Shown here one piece after another: positions 15,721 to 23,290 of a DNA stretch of 29,403 nt; position 1 is the first letter of the stretch, and the number at the start of each line of letters is the position of its first letter. Both the position numbers and the translations under genes were made by a program. The stretch comes from Ruminococcaceae bacterium UBA1785 (GTDB lineage Bacteria; Bacillota; Clostridia; Oscillospirales; Acutalibacteraceae), in the NCBI GenBank assembly GCA_002314555.1, contig DCGF01000098.1:4813-34215 (forward strand), given 5' to 3'. The notes under the pieces are model-generated. The model was not told the DNA's origin. It ran no database searches and worked only from the letters and a program-made list of their open reading frames with translations.

Positions 15721-16908
15721 ATGAAGAAACTAATCCTTAGAATAATCTATCTCATTTTAGTGCTTTCAATAGTTACTATTTTCATTGAAAGAATACCAAC
15801 AAAAGATGAGTCAATTGATCATACAAAATGGAAAACAAACTATACATATGTCTTCGTTCATGGCCTTTCAGGTTGGGGCAGTTATGACACAATAAACAAA
15901 TTCGTTCCATACTGGGGAATGTTTGGCGGAGATCTCATTAAGTATTTAAACAAACAGGACTTCAACTGTGCTGCAGCATCCGTCTCCCCTACACACAGTG
16001 CATGGGATAGAGCATGTGAACTCTATGCTCAACTTACTGGTACCAAGGTGGACTATGGTGAAGCCCATTCAAAAGAGATGGGACACGAGAGATATGGTGA
16101 AGACTACACCGGTCGTGCCTTAATTCAAAGCTTCAGTGAAGAAGACAAAATAAATCTTATAGGTCACAGTTTTGGTGGTGCAACAATACGCCTTTTTACA
16201 GAACTTATGGCAAATGGATGTGAAGAAGAAGTAAAAGCATCTGGTGATAATGTCTCTCCTCTTTTCACTGGTGGAAAAGCTAACTGGGTATACAGCATAA
16301 CAACACTTGCAGCACCAACAAATGGTACAACAGCATACTATACCGACAATGCAGTAGACCCAGAACCTACAACTGGAGTAAGCAAAAAGATCGAAGACAA
16401 ACTAGTAGACGCCCTCGGCAAAGCAACTACTGAAGATGAAGGCAGAAGTGAAAAAGACTATGCCTCATATGACATGCTAATAGACAATGCTTTAGAGCTT
16501 AATAAAAACATTGAAACACTTGAAAATGTCTACTATTTTTCAATTCCTTGTTGTTCAACAAAAGACAGTGGCAAAGGATATCAAAGTGTTAACAATGAAA
16601 TCACAGATATAATGTTTAGACTACCAGGAAGACTCATGGGTAACTTCACTTTCACCACAGACGGTGGATATGTTGTAGACGAAAAGTGGCTCCCTAACGA
16701 TGGTCTTGTAAACACATACTCTGCAAGGGCACCATTTGATGCTCCACAAAAAGACCTTGATAAGAAAAATATCGAAAAAGGAATATGGCAAATATTCCCA
16801 ACCTTTAGTGGAGACCATATGTCTATAACCGGTGGCCTTATGAAAACAGTAGATGTAAAAGACTACTATGTAGACTTTATGTGCATGATAAATGAGATTG
16901 AAGAATAA
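15721..16908 (+). CDS. Membrane-anchored lipase of the Staphylococcus/Geobacillus (family I.5/I.6) type
   Basis: The 395-residue protein is an alpha/beta hydrolase likely to cleave acylglycerols outside the cell. It has an N-terminal hydrophobic segment (about 4-23) without a clear cleavage site, so it may be anchored. The oxyanion region is HGLSGWG (47-53). The triad can be read as S150 in GHSFGG, D327 in PNDGLVN and H366 in DHMSITG. Residues matching the zinc site of the Geobacillus lipases are also visible: D96 (AWDRACE), H116 and H122 (DYGEAHSKEMGHERYG) and D251. It is a single-gene unit with its own promoter and terminator. Substrate range cannot be told from sequence. Confidence 0.92.
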   Translation: MKKLILRIIYLILVLSIVTIFIERIPTKDESIDHTKWKTNYTYVFVHGLSGWGSYDTINKFVPYWGMFGGDLIKYLNKQDFNCAAASVSPTHSAWDRACELYAQLTGTKVDYGEAHSKEMGHERYGEDYTGRALIQSFSEEDKINLIGHSFGGATIRLFTELMANGCEEEVKASGDNVSPLFTGGKANWVYSITTLAAPTNGTTAYYTDNAVDPEPTTGVSKKIEDKLVDALGKATTEDEGRSEKDYASYDMLIDNALELNKNIETLENVYYFSIPCCSTKDSGKGYQSVNNEITDIMFRLPGRLMGNFTFTTDGGYVVDEKWLPNDGLVNTYSARAPFDAPQKDLDKKNIEKGIWQIFPTFSGDHMSITGGLMKTVDVKDYYVDFMCMINEIEE

Positions 16909-16945
16909 AAAAGAAGACCAGGCATCGCCTGGTCTTTTCTTTATA
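16907..16945. terminator. Bidirectional terminator between lipase and DUF1653 genes
   Basis: Arms AAGACCAGG (16914-16922) and CCTGGTCTT (16928-16936) enclose five bases. TTCTTT follows on the plus strand and a T run (from the plus-strand AAAAAA) on the minus strand, so both converging genes end here. Confidence 0.9.
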
Positions 16946-17171
16946 ATATCGTTTCTTCAAATCTATATTTTTGCTCAACATCTGGATACTTCTCATGATC
17001 TACTTCACTGAGGAACATATTAAGTGGTCTAACCCAAAGTGAGCCATCATCGTAAAGTTTTCTATACACAACGACCGTCTCTTCTGTCTCAGAATCTTTT
17101 GCAAGTTCTTCAACAAGATAGTAGTTGCCTTTAAAGTGTCTATATACACCATGTACTTTAATCTCTCTCAT
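16941..17171 (-). CDS. DUF1653 family protein
   Basis: The 76-residue protein matches DUF1653 over its length: GVYRHFKGNYYLVEE, then DSETEETVVVYRKLYDDGSLWVRPLNMF. Members are small cytoplasmic proteins of unknown function, sometimes fused to other domains. Its ATG overlaps the dtd stop by one base (TAATG), so its translation is coupled to dtd. It is the last gene of the unit and a terminator follows directly. Confidence 0.93.
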   Translation of the reverse strand: MREIKVHGVYRHFKGNYYLVEELAKDSETEETVVVYRKLYDDGSLWVRPLNMFLSEVDHEKYPDVEQKYRFEETIL

Positions 17172-17620
17172 TACATTATCTCCTTGCTATCAAGAACAAT
17201 TGTAAATGGACCATCGTTTAGTAGTTCAACTTTCATGTCTGCACCAAAGCTTCCGCACTGTACGTTTGGAACTATTTTCTTGCACTCAGAAATAATATAC
17301 TCATACATTTCATTTGCAAAGTCTGGTGCACCAGCTTCTATAAATGAAGGTCTAAATCCCTTCTTACAATTCGCATAGAGAGTAAACTGAGAAACTAGGA
17401 GTAGAGCGCCATCAACTTGGTCAAGCGAGAGGTTAGTCTTACCCTCACTGTCCTCAAAGATTCTAAGACCAGTCATCTTATGAATCATCTTATCGGCAAT
17501 CTCTTTTGTATCAGTATCAGAGACACCGATTAAAACTAAGAATCCTTTTCCTATTTCACCAATTACCTTCTCATCAACAGTAACTGAAGCTTCTGTTACT
17601 CTTTGAATTACAAACTTCAT
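17171..17620 (-). CDS. dtd: D-aminoacyl-tRNA deacylase
   Basis: Dtd hydrolyses D-amino acids (and glycine on tRNA-Ala) from mischarged tRNA. The 149-residue product has the normal length with SVTVDEKVIGEIGKGFLVLIGV near the start, SQFTLY (77-82), GFRPSF (88-93) and the C-terminal NDGPFT (135-140), the place of the cross-subunit Gly-cisPro feature. The residue after SQFTLY is usually GD and is AN here, a minor variation. ATG at 17620 begins just after the PAP2 gene stop, with GAGGAG upstream. The lysine/arginine residues of the active site region are present. Confidence 0.96.
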   Translation of the reverse strand: MKFVIQRVTEASVTVDEKVIGEIGKGFLVLIGVSDTDTKEIADKMIHKMTGLRIFEDSEGKTNLSLDQVDGALLLVSQFTLYANCKKGFRPSFIEAGAPDFANEMYEYIISECKKIVPNVQCGSFGADMKVELLNDGPFTIVLDSKEIM

Positions 17621-17623
17621 ATC

Positions 17624-18292
17624 CTACTCCTCTTCTTTCTTTGGAAGAGCCGAATATAAAACTTTAAAGAAACTGAGAAGTGTTGAAGAAATAAGTAAGC
17701 CTGCGGCGATATCAGTTACCCAGTGAATGCCACAGAAGAGGCGGCAAATCACTGTGCCAGCAAAGATTAAAATGCATACTACTTTAAGTGCTAAGAGGAA
17801 CTTCTTATTCTTAACATATGTTGGAAGCGCTACAAAAATAGCTCCCATAACTGTGGACGCCATAAGAACATGTGAAGATGGGAATGAAGCTTCTGGTTCT
17901 ATCTTACCAGGTTCAATTATAGGTCTAAAGTTTAAAGCAACTTCATTAAAGAGTACATAGAGAATAAATATTAGGAGGAAGATTCCACCAAGTAGAAGAA
18001 TCTCGTTATCCACGCCTTTTAATCCTCTATACTTAATGAGCTGGTAGAGTCCTTGGCAGGCAAAGATTACTACGCCTAAAATTGAAAGATATCCAAGATA
18101 GTCGGATATTTTATAGAGAGTCTCATTAAATCCAAACTTTGATGCAAACGCGCCATTAATCCCAGCAAAACCTACAGATGTACCATTTGGGCCAATAGCC
18201 TGTACGTCATAAGTTAAGAATAATACACAAAAAACTAGGGAAATCACCAAGACAATGATTGGTGCAACAAAGCTCTTTAAAGATAGTTTCAT
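17624..18292 (-). CDS. PAP2 superfamily membrane phosphatase
   Basis: The 222-residue integral membrane protein has about five or six hydrophobic segments and the PAP2 signature in order: motif 1 NEVALNFRP (116-124), motif 2 PSSH (138-141) and motif 3 CRLFCGIHWVTD with R184, H190 and D194. Relatives dephosphorylate lipid phosphates such as phosphatidic acid, phosphatidylglycerophosphate or undecaprenyl pyrophosphate. The first residue of motif 1, usually lysine, is asparagine here. The ribosome binding site is a weak purine run. It follows the large sensor kinase by 38 bases and may be in its regulon. Confidence 0.9.
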   Translation of the reverse strand: MKLSLKSFVAPIIVLVISLVFCVLFLTYDVQAIGPNGTSVGFAGINGAFASKFGFNETLYKISDYLGYLSILGVVIFACQGLYQLIKYRGLKGVDNEILLLGGIFLLIFILYVLFNEVALNFRPIIEPGKIEPEASFPSSHVLMASTVMGAIFVALPTYVKNKKFLLALKVVCILIFAGTVICRLFCGIHWVTDIAAGLLISSTLLSFFKVLYSALPKKEEE

Positions 18293-18330
18293 TTCTTTTC
18301 TTCTTTCTATTAAAAATCTCTTCGATTATA

Positions 18331-20799
18331 TCATGATTTTATAGGAAGTGCGATGGTAACTTTAAAGAGATCACCATCAACTTCTATCTCAAAACGTCCG
18401 CCTTGAATCTCAGTCAATGATTTAGCGATAGAGAGACCGAGTCCTGAGCCCTCTGTATTTCTAGAATCATCACCTTGGACAAAACGTTCTGTAAGACGAT
18501 CAACATCAAAGTTCATCTCATCACGTGATACGTTCTTCATAGAGAGGTAAGCAAAACCATCTTTCTCAATTAAGTCTAAGTAAACACGAGTTTTTGGCAT
18601 TGCATACTTCTTAACATTGGAGAAGAGATTCTCGATAATGCGGTAAGTCTTTTGACCATCTACATTTACATATAGAGGTTCTTCTGGAAGGTTAAGTTTT
18701 AATTCTAAACCTTCTTCAGATAATATGTCCTCATATTCGCCATATATTTGATCTGTTAGCTCGTTTAAGTTAATAGTAACAATATTAAGAGTCACATTAC
18801 CACTTGAAGCTTTCGCTGCCTCAACAAGGTCCTCAACGAGTTTTTTAAGACGCTGTGATTTTTCTTCAAGAACATTTATATATTCGTTTGCAGTAGAATC
18901 CTCAATGTCGCACTGCTTTAAGAGATCTGTGTATGTGATGATACTTGTAAGCGGAGTCTTTAGGTCGTGTGAGACATTTGTAATGAGTTCTGTCTTCATG
19001 CGTTCAGACTTTAAGGCATCTTCAAGGGCAATGTTAAGACCACTCGTAAGGTCATTAACGCTCTCACCCATCGCTTGAAGTGCAACAGGCATAGCATCTA
19101 CATCAACCGAGAAATCATAGTCGCCCTTCTCAGCTTTTGTAAGTGCTGATGAGATAGCGTCAAGTCCTGTCGCAAGCTTTCTTACATAGAGGAAAGCAAA
19201 TACAGAAATAATAATATCAATTGGGATTCCGAAGAAAGGAATAGCACTGCAAATTGCCATTACTACGACATATGCAGCAAACGCTAAGAAAACATTCTTC
19301 TTTATATCCTCATGCGTCATACCATCGATGCCGGAGTTTACCCATTTTTTAAATGTGCCCCAGTTTTTAATGATGAGCATATAAATTAAAGTGTTCTTCC
19401 AGAACATCTTATTCTTTGACTGGCGCGATGTAGATGTGAGCCATTCATCAAAGAATAAAATTGAAGGAGCTGAGAAAAGAACTACACCCATATTTGGTTT
19501 AAGCACCCAGTTCGTTACGCCTTCCATATAGATGAACATTGGCACTACAGCAAAACTGATAATAAAGCTCCAAGAAATAAGGAAATGAATGCTATTTGGT
19601 ACTTTATCAATCTTTTGAAGTTTTACTGTGTTGTCCTCATTTCTTTCTCCAGAAAAGATTGAAAGAAGAACAAGAGAAAGTAGTAAAACTAATAATGAGC
19701 AGATAAAGATTATTCTATTTTGATTTAAATTTTGGGCTTGGTACTGCCAGTCTTTATATATCTCCGTAAATACATCTTCAGGATTGTCATCAACATCAGT
19801 TGTATCTACATAAATAACCATGTCATACTGATCAGGGTCAAGTTTTCCAAAACAGTACTCAAATTTACCAGAGTCGTCTGAAACAAAATAGATGTTATTA
19901 TCTCCATCACGATACCAAGTTGAGCCGTTGTTACCCGAGAGGGTTTTATCTAAAAGTTCGCTTGTTTCAAAGTCACCTGAAATAATACTAGCAAAGTACT
20001 CCGTATCTGTCTGATACTCGTTCTTTGCCTCAGTAACTGTCTTTACTCCATCCATATTTGTATAGTAAAGACCGGTATATCTATTAACAAGGAAATATTT
20101 ATAGTTATTTAAATTTGAGAGTTCCTCTTTTAGCTCAAGAAAAGTGGATTTATATCTAGCCTTTTGAGTGGCTATATCCTGCTTCATAGCGAGTTCATTC
20201 TCACTCTTAATACTGTCCTCATCCACCTCAGCATACTTAAGAGGAAATCCCTTATAGTAATAACCATTGGTCTTCTTTGTTAGACCAAAAACATTATATT
20301 CACCAAGTGTAATATATCTCTCGTCCGCATTGATTTGGTCGTCAGATGAGAAATCGATTATAAGAGCTTGATTATAAAAGTCTGGATAAGTATAAAGCTT
20401 TTTATCCTCATCATAGTAATACTGTGATTCAACCCAGTTCTTTGCCTCTTCAAGTAACTGTGCCTGTAGATTCCCCTCATAGGTATCTCTAAGCGCAGCC
20501 TCTTTTAAGAGCCAACCTTCGCCAGACTCAACATATTCATCGCTCTTATATTCAGATGCTATTTTTCTAGCATTGCCTGTCTCTTGGCGAATCTTTCTAG
20601 CATATTCAGAAGTACCATTTGAAAGAACAGTTTCGGAGACGCTCAAGTTCCAAATACCCTGTTCATTCCAGTTGTTCATATAGAAACTAAAAAGGAGCTG
20701 GCCATAGTAATAAGTGCCTATAAAAGCAGCTACAGATAGAATAACAAGAAGAAACTTTACAAGCTTCAAGCTATGATTCTTTGTCGATTTTGTAGCCAA
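18331..20799 (-). CDS. Large transmembrane sensor histidine kinase
   Basis: The 822-residue kinase starts with one membrane helix (about 13-36), then a roughly 320-residue outer domain (about 37-360, rich in Tyr, Asp and Asn, not recognised). Further hydrophobic segments follow near 361-383, 403-425, 436-450 and 502-540. The cytoplasmic part has a HAMP-like linker, a HisKA box with phosphoacceptor H611 (NVSHDLKTPLTS), the N box (NLFSNVKKYA) and G box (GSGLGLSIAKS). It starts at TTG 20799 and overlaps the regulator gene by 29 bases; an in-frame TTG nine codons later (LKLVKFLL) is possible. The signal is unknown. The pair resembles VanRS-type systems. Confidence 0.9.
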   Translation of the reverse strand: MATKSTKNHSLKLVKFLLVILSVAAFIGTYYYGQLLFSFYMNNWNEQGIWNLSVSETVLSNGTSEYARKIRQETGNARKIASEYKSDEYVESGEGWLLKEAALRDTYEGNLQAQLLEEAKNWVESQYYYDEDKKLYTYPDFYNQALIIDFSSDDQINADERYITLGEYNVFGLTKKTNGYYYKGFPLKYAEVDEDSIKSENELAMKQDIATQKARYKSTFLELKEELSNLNNYKYFLVNRYTGLYYTNMDGVKTVTEAKNEYQTDTEYFASIISGDFETSELLDKTLSGNNGSTWYRDGDNNIYFVSDDSGKFEYCFGKLDPDQYDMVIYVDTTDVDDNPEDVFTEIYKDWQYQAQNLNQNRIIFICSLLVLLLSLVLLSIFSGERNEDNTVKLQKIDKVPNSIHFLISWSFIISFAVVPMFIYMEGVTNWVLKPNMGVVLFSAPSILFFDEWLTSTSRQSKNKMFWKNTLIYMLIIKNWGTFKKWVNSGIDGMTHEDIKKNVFLAFAAYVVVMAICSAIPFFGIPIDIIISVFAFLYVRKLATGLDAISSALTKAEKGDYDFSVDVDAMPVALQAMGESVNDLTSGLNIALEDALKSERMKTELITNVSHDLKTPLTSIITYTDLLKQCDIEDSTANEYINVLEEKSQRLKKLVEDLVEAAKASSGNVTLNIVTINLNELTDQIYGEYEDILSEEGLELKLNLPEEPLYVNVDGQKTYRIIENLFSNVKKYAMPKTRVYLDLIEKDGFAYLSMKNVSRDEMNFDVDRLTERFVQGDDSRNTEGSGLGLSIAKSLTEIQGGRFEIEVDGDLFKVTIALPIKS

Positions 20800-21463
20800 T
20801 ACCCCACACCACCTTTATATATTTTGGATCTTTAGGATTGATTTCGATTTTTTCACGAATTCTTCTAATATGCACGGTTACAGTTTTTTCTGTGGAGAAA
20901 GCCTCCTCATTCCATACTGCCTCGTAAATCTGATTTGTAGAGAGTACGTGGCCCATGTTTTCCATAAGGTAGAGGAGAATCTTATATTCTGTTGCAGTAA
21001 CTTTTATTGGTTCACCATCAACAGTAACAGTCTTAGCCTCTGTGTCGAGTTCAAGTCCACCAGATTTTAAAATAGTGTCCTTAATATCAAGACTACCGAG
21101 GCTTGTATATCTTCTTATCTGAGATTTTACACGTGCTACAAGTTCAAGCGGATTAAAAGGTTTAGTTACATAGTCATCAGCGCCAAAAGAGAGACCTGCT
21201 ATCTTATCTGTGTCCTCTGATTTTGCCGAGAGTAAGATAATAGGGATATTCTTATTTTGACGCAATTTAGATGTCGCAGTCATGCCGTCCATCTCGGGCA
21301 TCATGATATCCATAATGATGCAATGAAGGTCGGTGTTCTCAGCAACAGTTAACGCTTCAATGCCGTTAGATGCTGAATAAACTTTATAGCCCTCATTCTC
21401 AAGATAGATGCTAATCGAATCAACTATAGCTTTGTCATCGTCACAAACAAGTATGTTATACAT
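20771..21463 (-). CDS. OmpR/PhoB-family response regulator
   Basis: The 230-residue protein has a receiver domain (about 1-115) with acidic CDDD (7-10), phosphoacceptor D52 in IIMDIMMPEMDG, LLSAKSE and TKPF, and a winged-helix DNA-binding domain (about 130-230) with LTATEYKILLYLMEN-like and VTVHIRRIREKI segments. A GTG at 21478 opens the frame five codons earlier. The ATG at 21463 is preferred because GGAGG lies seven bases before it. It is the partner of the overlapping large kinase and heads the unit running to DUF1653. Confidence 0.95.
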   Translation of the reverse strand: MYNILVCDDDKAIVDSISIYLENEGYKVYSASNGIEALTVAENTDLHCIIMDIMMPEMDGMTATSKLRQNKNIPIILLSAKSEDTDKIAGLSFGADDYVTKPFNPLELVARVKSQIRRYTSLGSLDIKDTILKSGGLELDTEAKTVTVDGEPIKVTATEYKILLYLMENMGHVLSTNQIYEAVWNEEAFSTEKTVTVHIRRIREKIEINPKDPKYIKVVWGIGYKIDKES

Positions 21464-21480
21464 TTCATTTTCCTCCACAA

Positions 21481-21519
21481 AAATAAAAGTCCTTGCGACT
21501 ATTATAGTACAAGGACTCT
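21481..21519 (-). terminator. Terminator of the bce operon
   Basis: On the minus strand arms AGTCCTTG (21510-21517) and CAAGGACT (21488-21495) enclose a 14-base loop and are followed by TTTATTTTT. It lies about 50 bases after the second kinase stop. The loop carries the -10 box of the next operon. Confidence 0.75.
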
Positions 21520-21529
21520 AAAACAACAA
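21501..21529 (-). promoter_or_regulatory. Promoter of the regulator/large-kinase operon
   Basis: On the minus strand TTGTTG (21524-21529) and TATAAT (21501-21506) are 17 bases apart. The -10 box is perfect and the -35 box poor, which would suit an activated promoter. The -10 box lies in the loop of the hairpin that ends the preceding operon. Confidence 0.6.
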
Positions 21530-21565
21530 ATATAAGGTAATGTTACAAATTTATTACTTTTAATA

Positions 21566-22558
21566 CTAATCACGGGTGTCAAGGTTCTCTCTATCAAATT
21601 TAATTGTGACTGTAGTTCCCAAAGAGACCTCGGATTCAATAGTAATCCCGTGTCCAATTTTCTTCAATACTTCGTGGCAGAGATATAGACCGATACCTGT
21701 AGCCTTCTTATCCTCTCTACCGTTATATCCAGTAAAACCTCTTTCAAATACGCGAGGGAGATCCTCTTCTCTGATACCAATTCCCGTGTCACTGATAAAA
21801 ATACTATTATCAGTAGCCCTTTTTATAGTAATAGTTCCACCTGGATTTGTATATTTAAGAGAATTTGAAAGTATTTGTTCTATAGCAAACTGAAGCCATT
21901 TTTCATCTGTCAAAGTCTCTATCTCACACGCCTCATACTTTAAGGAGATTTTCTTTGCTATGAAGAGCTTTGAGTTTTTCTTTAAAGCAGCTTTTATTAT
22001 CTTATCAACGCCCACTCTACTGATAGCCAAGTCGTTTGAGTTTGAATCAAGTTTTAAAAACGTTAAAACCATATCCACATATTGCTCAATTCTTAAAAGC
22101 TCAAGCTCTAGGTCATTAGTATCCTCCTCAGAGGTTTGAAGAAGCAGGCGCATAGCTTGGATAGGTGTCTTAATTTGATGAGCCCAAATTGTGTAGTAAT
22201 CAACCAAATCTTTGTAGCGATATGATATCTCATAATCGCTCTCCTGCTTTGCACGCCAAAGGATTTTAAGGAGTTCTGTATAGTCGTTTGTCACCATATC
22301 CTTAGGCTCAGGAAGTCCGTCTATCCCAATGCTAATCTTAGTTTTTAGGTTTTCAAGTGACTGTGTAAAGCTTTTAAACTTTACAAAATCAAATACTCCG
22401 ATAAAAATAACGAAAACTGAGCATAGAAGAATGGAATAAAGAATGGCATCCAAAGGGTAATCATAAAGCCAATTTAAGACAAGAAAGCATAAGGCACAAA
22501 GCACCATCAAGATAATTGTTGGTGCTTTCATTTTTAAGTATCCTTTTAGTGCCTTCAT
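21566..22558 (-). CDS. BceS-type intramembrane-sensing histidine kinase
   Basis: The 330-residue kinase has two membrane helices close together (about 12-31 and 36-56) with almost no outer loop, the mark of intramembrane-sensing kinases that read the state of a partner ABC transporter. The HisKA region has H127 in WAHQIKTPIQ, the BceS-type variant. The ATPase domain shows NSLKYT, DTGIGI and GIGLYLC. ATG at 22558 has GGGGGAG upstream and lies 15 bases after its regulator. It is the last gene of the bce operon. The peptide recognised (bacitracin-like or other) cannot be told. Confidence 0.94.
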   Translation of the reverse strand: MKALKGYLKMKAPTIILMVLCALCFLVLNWLYDYPLDAILYSILLCSVFVIFIGVFDFVKFKSFTQSLENLKTKISIGIDGLPEPKDMVTNDYTELLKILWRAKQESDYEISYRYKDLVDYYTIWAHQIKTPIQAMRLLLQTSEEDTNDLELELLRIEQYVDMVLTFLKLDSNSNDLAISRVGVDKIIKAALKKNSKLFIAKKISLKYEACEIETLTDEKWLQFAIEQILSNSLKYTNPGGTITIKRATDNSIFISDTGIGIREEDLPRVFERGFTGYNGREDKKATGIGLYLCHEVLKKIGHGITIESEVSLGTTVTIKFDRENLDTRD

Positions 22559-22573
22559 AGTGGCTCCCCCAAA

Positions 22574-23275
22574 CTATTCAACTATATATCCTACTCCCTT
22601 TTTCGTGGTGATATAGTCGTAGAGTCCAACCACATCAAGTTTCTTTCTAATACGAGTCATGTTGACGGAGAGTGTATTCTCATCAACAAACTCTTCACTA
22701 TCCCAGAGATGCTCCATTATAGCATCTCTTTTCACAATCCTGCCTATATTTTCCATAAGCATCTGAAGAATCTTAAACTCATTCTTAGTCAAATCAATCG
22801 CATGGCCATCAAATGTGATACTTTGGTTATCAAGATTTAGAAGAAGACCCTTATGTGATATAAGGTGAGTATCTGTTCCAAAGTCATATGTGCGACGAAG
22901 CATAGCCTGAACCTTTGCCATCAATACGTTCATATCAAAAGGTTTTGCTATAAAGTCATCGGCACCCATACTCATAGCCATAACAATATTCATATTATCA
23001 GATGCAGATGAGATAAAGATAACAGGTACTTTAGAAACCTTTCTTATCTCACCGCACCAGTAGTATCCATTAAAGAACGGAAGTGTGATGTCCATAAGGA
23101 CGAGTTGTGGCTCAAAAGCCACAAACTCATCCATAATATTTGAAAAATCATTTGCGAGGCATACGTCACAGCCCCATGCTTCAAGACCCTTTTTTATACT
23201 AGCTGCGATAGAATTATCATCCTCAACAATGAAGATTTTATATTTTGCACCATCGTGAAAAAGATTAACCTGCAT
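22574..23275 (-). CDS. BceR-type response regulator
   Basis: The 233-residue OmpR-family regulator has a receiver domain with VEDD (17-20), D62 in LVLMDITLPFFNG and AKPF, and a winged helix with LTKNEFKILQMLMEN and VNMTRIRKKLD. It carries about ten extra residues before the usual YKIFIVEDD. The ATG at 23275 has GGAGG five bases upstream, so this longer start is kept. It lies between the ABC permease and its kinase in one operon and is expected to switch on bceAB when peptide is bound. Confidence 0.94.
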   Translation of the reverse strand: MQVNLFHDGAKYKIFIVEDDNSIAASIKKGLEAWGCDVCLANDFSNIMDEFVAFEPQLVLMDITLPFFNGYYWCGEIRKVSKVPVIFISSASDNMNIVMAMSMGADDFIAKPFDMNVLMAKVQAMLRRTYDFGTDTHLISHKGLLLNLDNQSITFDGHAIDLTKNEFKILQMLMENIGRIVKRDAIMEHLWDSEEFVDENTLSVNMTRIRKKLDVVGLYDYITTKKGVGYIVE

Positions 23276-23290
23276 ATGATCCTCCTGTTT

